From Bacillaceae bacterium OF18-1A (GTDB lineage Bacteria > Bacillota > Bacilli > Bacillales > Bacillaceae_G), in contig JAQEWB010000010.1 in assembly GCA_027694045.1 (NCBI GenBank), positions 24,921 through 88,920 on the forward strand: DNA of 64,000 bases, given 5' to 3'. The notes beneath the pieces are model-generated. The model ran no database searches. It saw nothing but the letters and a program-made list of their open reading frames with translations, and was not told where the DNA came from. Position 1 is the stretch's first letter. Each line of letters begins with the position of its first letter. Shown piece after piece: positions 8,620-16,963 of this stretch. The position numbers were made by a program, and so were the translations under genes.

Positions 8620-10260
8620 CTATTTTGCAACTTCTGTCCACTTGTAGTTAAACTCACCACCGAAGTCAGTTGTTACAAGTCCTTTAATGAAAGAGCGTTG
8701 TAAGTAAGAGCGACCTTGTTGGTATAAAGGAGCGACAGCACCGTCTTGTAATAGAATTTTTTCAGCTTGCTTCATTGCTTCAAAGCGTGCTTTTTCATCG
8801 CCAGCTAAATCTGTTTTCACTTTATGAATTAGCTCGTCGTACTCTTTGTTGGAGTATTTATCGAAGTTGTAAGCACTATCTGTTGTAAATAAATCTAAGA
8901 ATGTAATTGGATCAGCGAAGTCAGGGCCCCAGCCATCAATACCGATTTCATAATCACCACTTAATAGTAGTTTTAACTGCTGTTTACGTGGTTGCGGTTT
9001 TAAATTCACTGTTAATCCGTCTAAGTTCTTTTCGAGTTCACCTTTTAAATATTCACCAGTCTTTTTAGCTAAAGCATTGTCACTTGTTAATAGTTCAATT
9101 GTTACTTTGTCAGTACCAAGTTCTTGCTTCGCTTTTTTCCAGTTTTCTTTCGCTGTTTTCACATCATCTTTAACTAGATTTCCGTTTTCTTTACGGAAGT
9201 CGTTACCTTCTGGACTTTTTGCAAATTTCGCAGGAACCATTCCTTCAGCTGGAACAGCACCGTTATTTAAGATTGTTTCTACGTATGCTTTTTTATTCAT
9301 TGCACCGTTAATAGCAAGGCGTGCATGTTGATTTTTTAATGTTGGATTTTTTTGATTTAGTCGTAAGAATTGGATTCCAACTTCAGCGCGTTCTTTGAAA
9401 TTCGGATCGCTCTTATATTTATCAACAAATTCCGCAGTTAAAGCAACACGATCAATTTGACCTGAATCATATAAGTTAACTTCTGTAGACTTATCTTTAA
9501 CGACATTGAAATTGATTTCTTCTAGTTTTACAGTTTTAGCATCCCAGTAGTTAGGGTTTTTCTTTAATTGGAAGCCTTGCTCATGTTTCCAATTATCTAA
9601 TGTGAATGCACCGTTGTAAATTAAATGATTTGCTTCTAAACCGTATTTATCACCTTGAGATTTTAAGTATTCTTCACTAATTGGTAAGAATGTTGAGAAT
9701 GTCGTTAAGCTTAAGAAGTAGGGAACAGGACGGTCTAGTTGTACTTCTAAAGTTTTGTCATCAAGGGCTTTGACACCTAGTTGATCAACTGGTAATTGTT
9801 TTTCATTTATTTGTTTTGCATTCTTTATATCGAAGAATAAGAAGGCGTATTCGGCTGCTGTATCAGGATTTACGGCACGTTGCCAAGCAAAGGCAAAGTC
9901 TTTTGCAGTAACAGGAGTACCGTTTGACCATTTTGAATCACGAAGATGGAATGTATATTTTGTTTTATCGGGACTAACATCAACCGATTCAGCAACACCA
10001 GGAATAGGCTTATTATCTTCTCCCATTGCATATAAACCTTCAAAAACATTTCGCATTACGTTCATGGATTCCCCATCCGTTGCTTTGGCAACATCCATTG
10101 TTGGAATTTCTGAAGCAAATGATAAGTTAATTGCTTGTTTATCAGGTACTTTATCGTTTGCCTTCGCTCCGCTTGCATTATCTTTATTTCCTCCGCAAGC
10201 AGTTAGTAGTAGACTTGCCCCTAAAACAGATGCAACAACAGGTACAACTTTTTTCTTCAT
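8620..10260 (-). CDS. oppA: oligopeptide-binding lipoprotein OppA, paralogue 1
   Basis: 546 residues from the ATG at 10260, which has GGGAGGAAAG just upstream (an in-frame ATG at 10290 lacks one). Lipobox L-L-T-A-C (cysteine about 22). SBP family-5 features: L-S-F-A-S-E-I-P-T-M-D, then H-L-R-D-S-K-W-S-N-G-T-P-V-T-A-K-D-F, and G-I-D-G-W-G-P-D-F-A-D-P-I-T-F. It is exactly as long as, and very similar to, the protein encoded at 10645-12285, so the pair arose by tandem duplication. No permease or ATPase is adjacent; it presumably feeds an Opp channel elsewhere. Unlike its neighbour it has no S-box. Confidence 0.93.
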   Translation of the reverse strand: MKKKVVPVVASVLGASLLLTACGGNKDNASGAKANDKVPDKQAINLSFASEIPTMDVAKATDGESMNVMRNVFEGLYAMGEDNKPIPGVAESVDVSPDKTKYTFHLRDSKWSNGTPVTAKDFAFAWQRAVNPDTAAEYAFLFFDIKNAKQINEKQLPVDQLGVKALDDKTLEVQLDRPVPYFLSLTTFSTFLPISEEYLKSQGDKYGLEANHLIYNGAFTLDNWKHEQGFQLKKNPNYWDAKTVKLEEINFNVVKDKSTEVNLYDSGQIDRVALTAEFVDKYKSDPNFKERAEVGIQFLRLNQKNPTLKNQHARLAINGAMNKKAYVETILNNGAVPAEGMVPAKFAKSPEGNDFRKENGNLVKDDVKTAKENWKKAKQELGTDKVTIELLTSDNALAKKTGEYLKGELEKNLDGLTVNLKPQPRKQQLKLLLSGDYEIGIDGWGPDFADPITFLDLFTTDSAYNFDKYSNKEYDELIHKVKTDLAGDEKARFEAMKQAEKILLQDGAVAPLYQQGRSYLQRSFIKGLVTTDFGGEFNYKWTEVAK

Positions 10261-10544
10261 TGTTCTTTCCTCCCTAAATGTGTTGTTCATAACGTCATAA
10301 TGTCCATGTCTTAAAGTAGCTATAGAAGAAGATAAAACCTATTATAAGTAGTTGTTTATAGGTAATAAGGTGTTCTATATGTATATACATGTTGAACTAT
10401 AATCTGTCGTTATATGTTTCAACGTAGTAGACATTACATTTTGATGGTTAAATATTTCGTTTCTTTGATTATTTAGAATATTAACACTGGAGGGAACTAT
10501 ATGTCAATAATAAAAATAGGGTACTAGTTTCTTGAAATAATATA
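10261..10544. other. intergenic region upstream of oppA paralogue 1
   Basis: About 280 bp without a gene. It must hold the minus-strand promoter of the downstream oppA, but I see no riboswitch, strong hairpin or convincing small ORF here. Confidence 0.5.
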
Positions 10545-10586
10545 TCAAAAAAGTAGATTCACTCATATTAAGGAATCTACTTTTCA
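10545..10586 (-). terminator. terminator of oppA paralogue 2
   Basis: Perfect 12-bp stem AAAAGTAGATTC / GAATCTACTTTT; read on the minus strand it is followed by T6. It lies about 60 bp past the stop of the minus-strand gene. Confidence 0.8.
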
Positions 10587-10644
10587 TATATTTTGCTAAA
10601 AAAACAATTGATGTGGATGGGAAAATTACAACTAAAGCAGTTCT

Positions 10645-12285
10645 TTATTTCTCAATTTTTGCCCATTTGAAGTTCAATTGACCTGCAAAGTCAACTTGCA
10701 CAATACCTTTCACATAAGAACGCTCTAAATAAGATTCGCCTTTTTGATAAAGAGGAGCGATAACAGAGTCTTTAAATAAGATCTTCTCTGATTCTAGTAA
10801 TGCGTCAAATCGTGCTTTTTCATCACCAGCTAAAGTTGTTTTTACTTTCTCGATTGTTTCATCGAATTCTTTATTAGAGTAATGATCTAAGTTGTATGGA
10901 TTATTCGTTGTAAATAGTTCAAGGAATGTAATTGGGTCCGCGAAGTCAGGGCTCCAACCGTCGATTCCGATTTCATAGTCACCTTTTAATAAGAGTGAAA
11001 CTTGTTGTTTACGTGGTTGAGGCTTTATGTTTACTGTTAAGCCGTCTAAATTCTTTTCTAGTTGTCCTTTTAAGAATTCACCAGTTTTCTTATCGAGGTC
11101 AGCATCACTCGTTAATAATTCTAATGTTATCTTTTCCGAGCCAAGTTCTTGCTTTGCCTTCTTCCATAATTCTTGGGCAGATTTTGTATCAACCTTTGTT
11201 AAGTCGCCGTTTGCAGTACGGAAGTCTTTTCCGTCAGGTCCTTTTGCAAAGTTTTTTGGCACGAGACCAAAGGTTGGTGTAGAGCCGTCGTTTAATAACG
11301 TATTTACAAAGGATTTTCTATCGATTGTTTGATCGATCGCTTGGCGTGCAGAAACGTTTTGAAGCACTTTGTTTTGTTGGTTCATACGTAAAAATTGTAC
11401 GCCTACGTTCGGGCGCTCTTTAAAGTTAGCATCCTTTCTATATTTATCAACGAAATCAGATGTTAGTTTTATACGATCTAATTGTTTTGATTCGAATAAG
11501 TTTACTTCTGTTGATTTTTCTTTTACTACGTTAAAATTAATTTCTTCCAGTTTGACATTATCTTTATCCCAGTAGGTAGAATTTTTCTTGAATTTAAAGC
11601 TTTGTTCATGCTTCCAATCGCTTAGTGTAAAAGCACCATTGTACAAAATTGTATTATCTTCTAAAGCGTATTTATCACCTTGTGCTTTAAAGAATTCCTC
11701 GTTAATTGGTAGGAATGTTGGGAACGCTGTTAAGCTAATAAAATACGGAACAGGGCGCTCTAATTCTACCTCAAACGTATGGTCATCAACTGCTTTTACA
11801 CCAAGTTGATCGGCTGGAAGTTCTTTGTTGTTAATTTTTGTTGCATTTTTAATATCAAAGAATAGAAATGCATATTCAGAGGCTGTTGCTGAATCGACAG
11901 CTCTTTGCCAAGCGAAGACAAAATCTTTCGCTGTAACAGGAGTACCGTTTGACCATTTTGAATCTCGCAGGTGGAATGTGTATTTCGTTTTATCGCCACT
12001 TACTTCATGAGATTTTGCAACACCTGGGACAGGTTTATTACCTTCACCAAGGTTATACAAACCTTCAAATACGTTTCTCATTACTTGACCAGAATCAGTA
12101 TCTGTAGCACGAGCTGTATCCATTGTTCGTATTTCAGTAGGTGAAGATAAGTTTAAAACTTGTTTACTAGGCGCCTCGTCTTTTGCATTTGCTCCGCTTG
12201 CTTCGTTTTTATAACTACCGCAACCAGTTAATAAAATACTTACTCCTACAACTGATGCAATACCGGGTACAAACTTTTTTTTCAT
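10645..12285 (-). CDS. oppA: oligopeptide-binding lipoprotein OppA, paralogue 2, S-box controlled
   Basis: 546 residues. Lipobox L-L-T-G-C, then L-N-L-S-S-P-T-E-I-R-T-M-D, H-L-R-D-S-K-W-S-N-G-T-P-V-T-A-K-D-F and G-I-D-G-W-S-P-D-F-A-D-P-I-T-F. It is a close paralogue of the preceding gene. ATG with AGGAGGAAAATCAA upstream. A complete SAM riboswitch plus terminator precede it (12340-12523), so this copy alone of the pair is induced when S-adenosylmethionine is low. This suggests a paralogue specialised for methionine-containing peptides or for sulfur starvation (inference). No transporter partners are adjacent. Confidence 0.94.
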   Translation of the reverse strand: MKKKFVPGIASVVGVSILLTGCGSYKNEASGANAKDEAPSKQVLNLSSPTEIRTMDTARATDTDSGQVMRNVFEGLYNLGEGNKPVPGVAKSHEVSGDKTKYTFHLRDSKWSNGTPVTAKDFVFAWQRAVDSATASEYAFLFFDIKNATKINNKELPADQLGVKAVDDHTFEVELERPVPYFISLTAFPTFLPINEEFFKAQGDKYALEDNTILYNGAFTLSDWKHEQSFKFKKNSTYWDKDNVKLEEINFNVVKEKSTEVNLFESKQLDRIKLTSDFVDKYRKDANFKERPNVGVQFLRMNQQNKVLQNVSARQAIDQTIDRKSFVNTLLNDGSTPTFGLVPKNFAKGPDGKDFRTANGDLTKVDTKSAQELWKKAKQELGSEKITLELLTSDADLDKKTGEFLKGQLEKNLDGLTVNIKPQPRKQQVSLLLKGDYEIGIDGWSPDFADPITFLELFTTNNPYNLDHYSNKEFDETIEKVKTTLAGDEKARFDALLESEKILFKDSVIAPLYQKGESYLERSYVKGIVQVDFAGQLNFKWAKIEK

Positions 12286-12339
12286 TTGATTTTCCTCCTA
12301 AATAATTAAGTTTGGATGATGATGAGGGAAATGAAAAAT

Positions 12340-12378
12340 AAAAAATCCCTCTTTTCGTATTGAGAAAGAGGGATTTTT
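12340..12378 (-). terminator. S-box-controlled terminator upstream of oppA paralogue 2
   Basis: On the minus strand: AAAAATCCCTCTTTCT..AGAGGGATTTTTT, a strong hairpin followed by T-rich sequence, lying between the S-box aptamer and the oppA start. The GAGGGAC strand of the aptamer's 3' flank could compete for it. Confidence 0.88.
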
Positions 12379-12416
12379 ACGTACAAGTTATGCACCCGTA
12401 TATAAACGAAGTCCCT

Positions 12417-12523
12417 CATTCTATCTTTCAAGCATAAAGCTTGCAGGAAGTGGCACAGTATTCAAAATGAACCTGCTGCCGAGGTTTCAAAGGGCCAGTC
12501 CCTCCACCTCTCTTGATACAATG
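12417..12523 (-). ncRNA. SAM riboswitch (S-box leader) of oppA paralogue 2
   Basis: Read on the minus strand: closing stem CATTGTATC / GATAGAATG, the conserved AGAGAGGTGGAGGGACTGGCCC, then GAAACCTCGGCAGC, a variable arm, and GCAAGC..GCTTGAAAGAT. This is the canonical S-box pattern and closer to consensus than the copy at 1708. It is followed by an intrinsic terminator, giving transcriptional repression by S-adenosylmethionine. Confidence 0.95.
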
Positions 12524-12572
12524 AGTAAACGAATAAACTTTATTAATTTTTGTGTTTCTTTGATAATTCAAA

Positions 12573-12601
12573 ATCTTACACCTCAAGTGATAAAGTGTCA
12601 A
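12573..12601 (-). promoter_or_regulatory. sigma-A promoter of the minus-strand S-box/oppA unit
   Basis: On the minus strand: perfect TTGACA (12601-12596), 17-bp spacer, TAAGAT (12578-12573), about 50 bp before the aptamer. Confidence 0.75.
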
Positions 12602-12640
12602 TTGAATTTAATATAGTTTAAATTTTCAGTTTTTTAATAA

Positions 12641-12672
12641 AAAAAACCGCTGTATACGTACAGTGGTTTTCT
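12641..12672 (-). terminator. terminator of proC
   Basis: Hairpin AAAACCGCTGTA / TACAGTGGTTTT (one G-T pair) with a T run on the minus strand, 75 bp after the proC stop. Confidence 0.75.
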
Positions 12673-12744
12673 TGTGGAAAACTAAAGGTATTTTGGAGCG
12701 ATAAGGTGTGTTCTAATAGATATAGGCATTGTTCCAATTTCGTA

Positions 12745-13548
12745 TTATTTTCCTCTAGCCTTTTTGTTTGTTGCTTCTATCGCTTGTTGAATTGCTTCTG
12801 GAAAATTATATTCATATAGAGTTTTAAGCCCTTCAGCTGTGGAACCACCTGGTGTTGTTACTTGTTCACGAAGGTTAGCTGGATCTTGTGTTTGTTCAAG
12901 CATAGAAGCAGCTCCAGAAATCATTTGGATGACAAGGTGTTTTGCAGTAGCTTCATCGATACCATAATTCTTTGTTGTTTCAATTAAACTTTCAGCGAAG
13001 TAATAAAGGAAGGCCGGTGCACTCCCGGTAACTGCGGTAAGTTGATGAACTTCTTCTTCGGTACAGAGTTGTGAAGTGCCAATCCCTCTTAAAAGTAATT
13101 GTAGAGTTTCTTGATGCATTTCGTTTACAGAGTGTCCGATTGTATACAAAGAGATAGATTTTCCGATGCTCGCAGCTGTATTCGGCATAATCCAAGCGAC
13201 GGGTGTGTTTTTTGGGAGTCTAGCTTCTAAATAAGATGGGCCAATGCCGGCAGCTACTGTTACAACAAGTTGATTCGATATTAACGGAGATAGCTCTGCT
13301 AATAATTCTTCATGGGCATAAGGTGGCATTGCTAAAACAACTGTATCAACAGATGTAATATGTTGCTTCCAATCCGTTGTAATGGACACGTTATATTGTT
13401 GTTGTAATTGTTCTAGCTTTTCTATGTTGCTTCGATTAGAAATAATAATTTCTTCGATATGGTCTTTACTTGTTTTGAGTAATCCAGAAAATATCGCTTC
13501 TGCCATACGTCCGGCACCAATAAATAAAATTCGATGTTTAGTTAGCAT
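12745..13548 (-). CDS. proC: pyrroline-5-carboxylate reductase
   Basis: 267 residues from the ATG at 13548 (AAAGGA ten bases upstream); the frame is open 30 codons further, but that extension lacks an RBS and exceeds the usual ProC length of about 270. N-terminal Rossmann motif I-L-F-I-G-A-G-R-M-A-E-A-I binds NAD(P)H. The C-terminal catalytic region carries L-T-A-V-T-G-S-A-P-A-F and V-T-T-P-G-G-S-T-A-E-G-L, the ProC signature. It catalyses the last step of proline synthesis in the cytoplasm. Monocistronic, with its own terminator. Bacillus genomes carry several proC paralogues (proG, proH, proI); which one this is cannot be told here. Confidence 0.92.
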   Translation of the reverse strand: MLTKHRILFIGAGRMAEAIFSGLLKTSKDHIEEIIISNRSNIEKLEQLQQQYNVSITTDWKQHITSVDTVVLAMPPYAHEELLAELSPLISNQLVVTVAAGIGPSYLEARLPKNTPVAWIMPNTAASIGKSISLYTIGHSVNEMHQETLQLLLRGIGTSQLCTEEEVHQLTAVTGSAPAFLYYFAESLIETTKNYGIDEATAKHLVIQMISGAASMLEQTQDPANLREQVTTPGGSTAEGLKTLYEYNFPEAIQQAIEATNKKARGK

Positions 13549-13940
13549 ATCATTTAGTCCTTTCCGGTAGAGAAATGGTATAAAAACGATAACATTTTTA
13601 AAAGCAATTTGTAAAAGAAAACGCCTAATTTCATTCATATTTTGACCATTTGTCCTTCATTTGTATATGATATCGTGGACAAAATATATATAAGGGAGAC
13701 CATTTCTATTTGTGATATTACTATGATTTCAAATATTGACAATGAAGGTTATAAATCTATATAAAACAGTTTCTGAATATTCTGTTTTCCGTTGAGTTTA
13801 TGAGAATAGGTGTGTTATATTAAGGAGCCGGATTTTTTTAACCAGCTCCTTTATGTAATTTTTGTGAAATTATATGTAATGGTGAAAAAGTGATTTGAAT
13901 TCAAATATACTATAGTAAAGTTGATATTTAGGGGGATGTT
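13549..13940. other. intergenic region between proC and the PAS-like gene
   Basis: About 390 bp without a supported gene. It contains one hairpin (13822-13851, AAGGAGCCGG / CCAGCTCCTT with one mismatch) that looks like a terminator or attenuator but follows no recognisable gene, and the RBS (GGGGGATG) of the next gene. Confidence 0.5.
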
Positions 13941-14378
13941 ATGGAGAAAGATATAGACTTAGCTATAATTCTCTGTAAGTTAATGGATATACATAAAGAG
14001 ACATACGGAGAAATGAGTTTTAAGTTGCGAAGGCGAAATGATGACTTTATTTATACAGACATTGATCCTAGACTCTTACAATTAATTGGATTAAAAAGAG
14101 AAGAATTTATTGACAGATCTCCAAGAGAGGTTTTTTCGAGAAGGGAGACTGTCGATAGATTGCTAGCTATTTATAGAGAAGCTTATAAGGGAGCAAGAGT
14201 AATTTATTGTATATTAGATCCTATGATGAATGTGTATTTAATTTCTTTACAACGAAAGATGAAGAATAAAGCAGTTGAAGAAGTGTGTGGTCGCTGTATT
14301 ATAATTACTGCGGAGGATAATGTATTAGACATGACCAAAGAAGTTATTAGTTTCGACTATTCAGACTTTTTAGGCTGA
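13941..14378 (+). CDS. hypothetical protein with PAS-like fold
   Basis: 145 residues, ATG behind AGGGGGATG. I do not recognise a named family with certainty. The middle looks PAS-like: L-L-Q-L-I-G-L-K-R-E-E-F-I-D-R-S-P-R-E-V-F (the helix where PAS proteins have 'G-Y-x-x-E-E-L-I-G'), then a strand region V-I-Y-C-I-L-D-P-M-M-N-V-Y-L-I-S-L-Q and a final I-I-I-T-A-E-D strand. No kinase, GGDEF or HTH output domain is attached. Its last 22 bases overlap the tail of the convergent XRE gene, so the pair may be linked in regulation. Confidence 0.6.
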   Translation: MEKDIDLAIILCKLMDIHKETYGEMSFKLRRRNDDFIYTDIDPRLLQLIGLKREEFIDRSPREVFSRRETVDRLLAIYREAYKGARVIYCILDPMMNVYLISLQRKMKNKAVEEVCGRCIIITAEDNVLDMTKEVISFDYSDFLG

Positions 14379-14737
14379 ATAGCTTTATTTTCAACTGCTT
14401 GTCGTAACTGTCGGATAATATGGATAATAAATTCCATTTCATCTTCAGTTACAGATTTTCCATCTAGGGTAATATTGTATTTTAGAAGTAGACTTTTTAA
14501 ATCCATATCTAAATCTTGTAGAAACTCATTTTCATTATTTTCTTCATCTTCATCGCTTAAAAGATACCACATATCGACATCGTAAATATTTGCAATTTTT
14601 TTTAACAATGTTAAAGATGGTGTGTAAATACCGCGTTCAATTTTAGAAAGATTACTATAATCATAATTGAGTTTTTGAGCTAAGCTTTTCAAGGTATCCC
14701 CATTTTTTTTACGAAGTTCCTTAATCTTAATGTTCAT
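14357..14737 (-). CDS. XRE-family transcriptional regulator
   Basis: 126 residues. N-terminal helix-turn-helix (residues 3-58): I-K-E-L-R-K-K-N-G-D-T-L-K-S-L-A-Q-K-L-N-Y-D-Y-S-N-L-S-K-I-E-R-G, followed by P-S-L-T-L-L-K-K-I-A, typical Cro/C1 type. Then an acidic linker (D-E-D-E-E-N-N-E-N-E) and a C-terminal helical region probably for dimerisation. It overlaps the convergent PAS-like gene. ATG preceded by AAGGTGGGAAAAAC. Similar short XRE proteins in this lineage control small accessory loci; the target is unknown. Confidence 0.85.
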   Translation of the reverse strand: MNIKIKELRKKNGDTLKSLAQKLNYDYSNLSKIERGIYTPSLTLLKKIANIYDVDMWYLLSDEDEENNENEFLQDLDMDLKSLLLKYNITLDGKSVTEDEMEFIIHIIRQLRQAVENKAIQPKKSE

Positions 14738-14887
14738 GTTTTTCCCACCTTAAAAATTTGCATACAACTTCATTTTACTCAAAATTTTTTGGAAAAGGAT
14801 AGATGTATTTATTTTTTGGTTTAATAATCAAATAAAAATTTTTTTTGGTATGAAAGACCAAATTTTGAAATATATATAAATAAAAAA

Positions 14888-15469
14888 TTATTTCTGTAAA
14901 TATTTTGATACAGAAGGCGTTTGGATAATGTGTAATTTGTTACATTGAATGGGATAGCTTATTTTAGAAATAATCCATATGTAAGGAAAAAGAGTGTCAG
15001 ATCGAGAAATCCATTTTTGAGAATTATAATAATTCCTATAGCGATTTAACTTTTCCTCCATTATAGCAGAAGAATATCTAGAAATTTGGATTTCAACAAA
15101 AAATTCCTTTTTGTCCCATAACATATATATATCTGGTTGCATAAAAGTAGGTCCGTATCGTTTTTCTACTTCAAAAATAGTTGGTTGTTGATATTTGCAT
15201 ACATCTATATAAAAATTAACAATAGCTAAATAGTGATTCAATTTCTGAGAGTTAGTTTTAATTAAAGAAGGTGCTGGGAAATATACATAAGGTTGTAATG
15301 TAGTGTTCGCTTCTATATATTTTTCGCGTCGTAGTCTTTTCAAAACAAAGTTAGTGGATGTAATTGGATTTTTTAAATCTTTAAAAAATATTTGTGCGAT
15401 TTGATCACGAGACATACAGCGGAATTGGTGTAGAGCATCGATAATTTTTTTATCACGGCATGTGAGCAT
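14888..15469 (-). CDS. replication-relaxation-like winged-helix protein
   Basis: 193 residues. The N-terminus L-T-C-R-D-K-K-I-I-D-A-L-H-Q-F-R-C-M-S-R-D-Q-I-A-Q-I-F-F looks like a winged helix. It is followed by V-L-K-R-L-R-R-E-K-Y-I-E-A and a domain with P-D-I-Y-M-L-W-D-K-K-E-F-F-V-E-I-Q-I-S-R-Y, the pattern of the replication-relaxation family (PF13814) found mostly on plasmids and conjugative elements of Gram-positives. RBS AAAGGAGGG is eight bases upstream. Composition is particularly AT-rich. Together with the adjacent XRE gene it suggests a plasmid-derived remnant. Family call moderate. Confidence 0.6.
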   Translation of the reverse strand: MLTCRDKKIIDALHQFRCMSRDQIAQIFFKDLKNPITSTNFVLKRLRREKYIEANTTLQPYVYFPAPSLIKTNSQKLNHYLAIVNFYIDVCKYQQPTIFEVEKRYGPTFMQPDIYMLWDKKEFFVEIQISRYSSAIMEEKLNRYRNYYNSQKWISRSDTLFPYIWIISKISYPIQCNKLHIIQTPSVSKYLQK

Positions 15470-15607
15470 AAATAAGCCCTCCTTTCGTTGTTTATATTAG
15501 AAACAACATTTGAAATGTATGTAAAATTACAGTTTCTAAGGTGAAAACAAATGTAGGGGTTACTATTGTAATTATATATAAAGGAGTATTGTACTATTCT
15601 TAGAAAA

Positions 15608-15688
15608 AAACGATAATAAAATCGTTTAATCTTAATTTATAAATTAAGATTTGTATAGAAAAAAGGCTAACTATTTATATAGTTAGCT
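15608..15688. repeat. cluster of three consecutive palindromes
   Basis: Within 80 bp: AAACGAT-N6-ATCGTTT (15608-15627), a perfect 24-bp palindrome with arms AATCTTAATTTA / TAAATTAAGATT (15628-15651), and GCTAACTAT-N4-ATAGTTAGC (15666-15687). No gene lies here. They may be operators or RNA hairpins; function unknown. Confidence 0.7.
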
Positions 15689-15770
15689 CTTAAGCAAGAA
15701 AGATTTTGGAGTGAAAAAATGTCTTGTAATGTATAGTACGTTTGAAAGTGTTTTTTGTGCATATACATAG

Positions 15771-15808
15771 AAAAAAACACCCAATTAAAGAAAAATTGGG
15801 TGTTTTGT
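15771..15808. terminator. terminator of the sugar porter gene
   Basis: Hairpin AAAACACCCAATT / AATTGGGTGTTTT; read on the minus strand it ends in a T run just past the stop codon. Confidence 0.85.
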
Positions 15809-15809
15809 A

Positions 15810-16661
15810 TTATGCTTTTGTCATACCAAGTAATACAGCACCGCCGATAATTAAAACACTACCTAGTGCAATAAAAATCAATTGACGTTTTGTTTTCTTT
15901 TCACCTAAGAAGACAATCGCACCGAATGTTGAGATAACGATTCCAGTTTGAGATAATGGGAAGCTTGTTGCTACTCCGACACGTGGTAATGAAAGAAGTA
16001 AGAATAAGTTTCCTGTTCCCCATAGTAAACCAGATAGAGCATTACGGATTGCATATTTGTTAAATGGTTTATGTTTAGATGTCAGTACAACTGCACCGAC
16101 AAACATACCAACCGCTTGTGGTAAAATGGCAGACCAGCCATCGATATTATACCAACGAATAATAATTACATATACAAGATAGCCGAAAGTAGAAACAATT
16201 AAAGTAAGAAGTCCTTTTTTTAATTGTCCTGGCGGCTGTGCATTTTCTTTATCATCTAATGATGTAAATACAACACCAACTACGATTAATAAGATTGCAA
16301 TCGTTCCCAGAATGATTGTAGTAGTAGTAGTCCATTCACGGAAAGCAATAACCCCAAAGATCGAAGTTGCAACAAGTTGCATACCAGTAGAAATTGTTAC
16401 AGTAGTCGAAACACCTAGTTTTTCAACTGTTTTTAATTGGTTTACTTGTCCTAAAGCCCAGAATAAACCTGAAATAAAACCAACAATTAAGATTGTCATT
16501 GTTAAAGTTGGTTGAGTAAATACATACATAATTGTTGCGAAGAATAGAGCACCGATTGTCATACCTACCGTTTGGCTATATGCACCACCGCCCATTTTTA
16601 CGCTTACTAATAAGATGTTTCCCCATGCGATTGCAGGAAGAAGCGCTAATAAAATGTCCAT
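15810..16661 (-). CDS. glcU: GRP-family sugar uptake protein (GlcU-like)
   Basis: 283 residues, almost entirely hydrophobic with ten predicted helices. The N-terminus M-D-I-L-L-A-L-L-P-A-I-A-W-G-N-I-L-L-V and the internal F-W-A-L-G-Q-V-N-Q and G-L-L-W-G-T-G-N-L-F-L-L repeats are characteristic of the glucose/ribose porter (GRP) family of the drug/metabolite transporter superfamily. It probably imports glucose by proton symport across the cytoplasmic membrane. AAGGGAG lies eight bases before the ATG. Upstream is an 11-bp inverted repeat that may be its operator. It could instead carry ribose (RbsU-like). Confidence 0.85.
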   Translation of the reverse strand: MDILLALLPAIAWGNILLVSVKMGGGAYSQTVGMTIGALFFATIMYVFTQPTLTMTILIVGFISGLFWALGQVNQLKTVEKLGVSTTVTISTGMQLVATSIFGVIAFREWTTTTTIILGTIAILLIVVGVVFTSLDDKENAQPPGQLKKGLLTLIVSTFGYLVYVIIIRWYNIDGWSAILPQAVGMFVGAVVLTSKHKPFNKYAIRNALSGLLWGTGNLFLLLSLPRVGVATSFPLSQTGIVISTFGAIVFLGEKKTKRQLIFIALGSVLIIGGAVLLGMTKA

Positions 16662-16712
16662 TACAAGACTCCCTTCGTTTTGTTATACCACTATAATTAC
16701 ATATCGTTCTAA

Positions 16713-16753
16713 CGATCGGTAATGCGCCACTTAAAGTAGAAGATTACCGATCG
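16713..16753. repeat. 11-bp inverted repeat upstream of glcU
   Basis: Perfect arms CGATCGGTAAT (16713-16723) and ATTACCGATCG (16743-16753) separated by 19 bp, 50-90 bp before the glcU start. No T run follows, so an operator is more likely than a terminator. Confidence 0.65.
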
Positions 16754-16930
16754 CTAAAACAGGATGAAGAATTCACAATATAAATGCGTTTTCATTTCTT
16801 CATTTTTTCAAACACCTCCATATAATAACAGGAAATTGCCTATTTTAGAAAGTAAATTCAAATAGAATGTATATTTAAATAAAAGGTAAAATTCAGTTAT
16901 TTCCCGACGGTGTATTTTATTTCCTAAGAA

Positions 16931-16963
16931 ATAAAGAAGCAGCTCCGAAAAAAGCTGCTTTAA
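16931..16963 (-). terminator. terminator of modB
   Basis: Arms AAGAAGCAGCT / AGCTGCTTT around a short loop overlap the modB stop codon; on the minus strand the hairpin is followed by TTCTTTATTTC. Confidence 0.7.
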
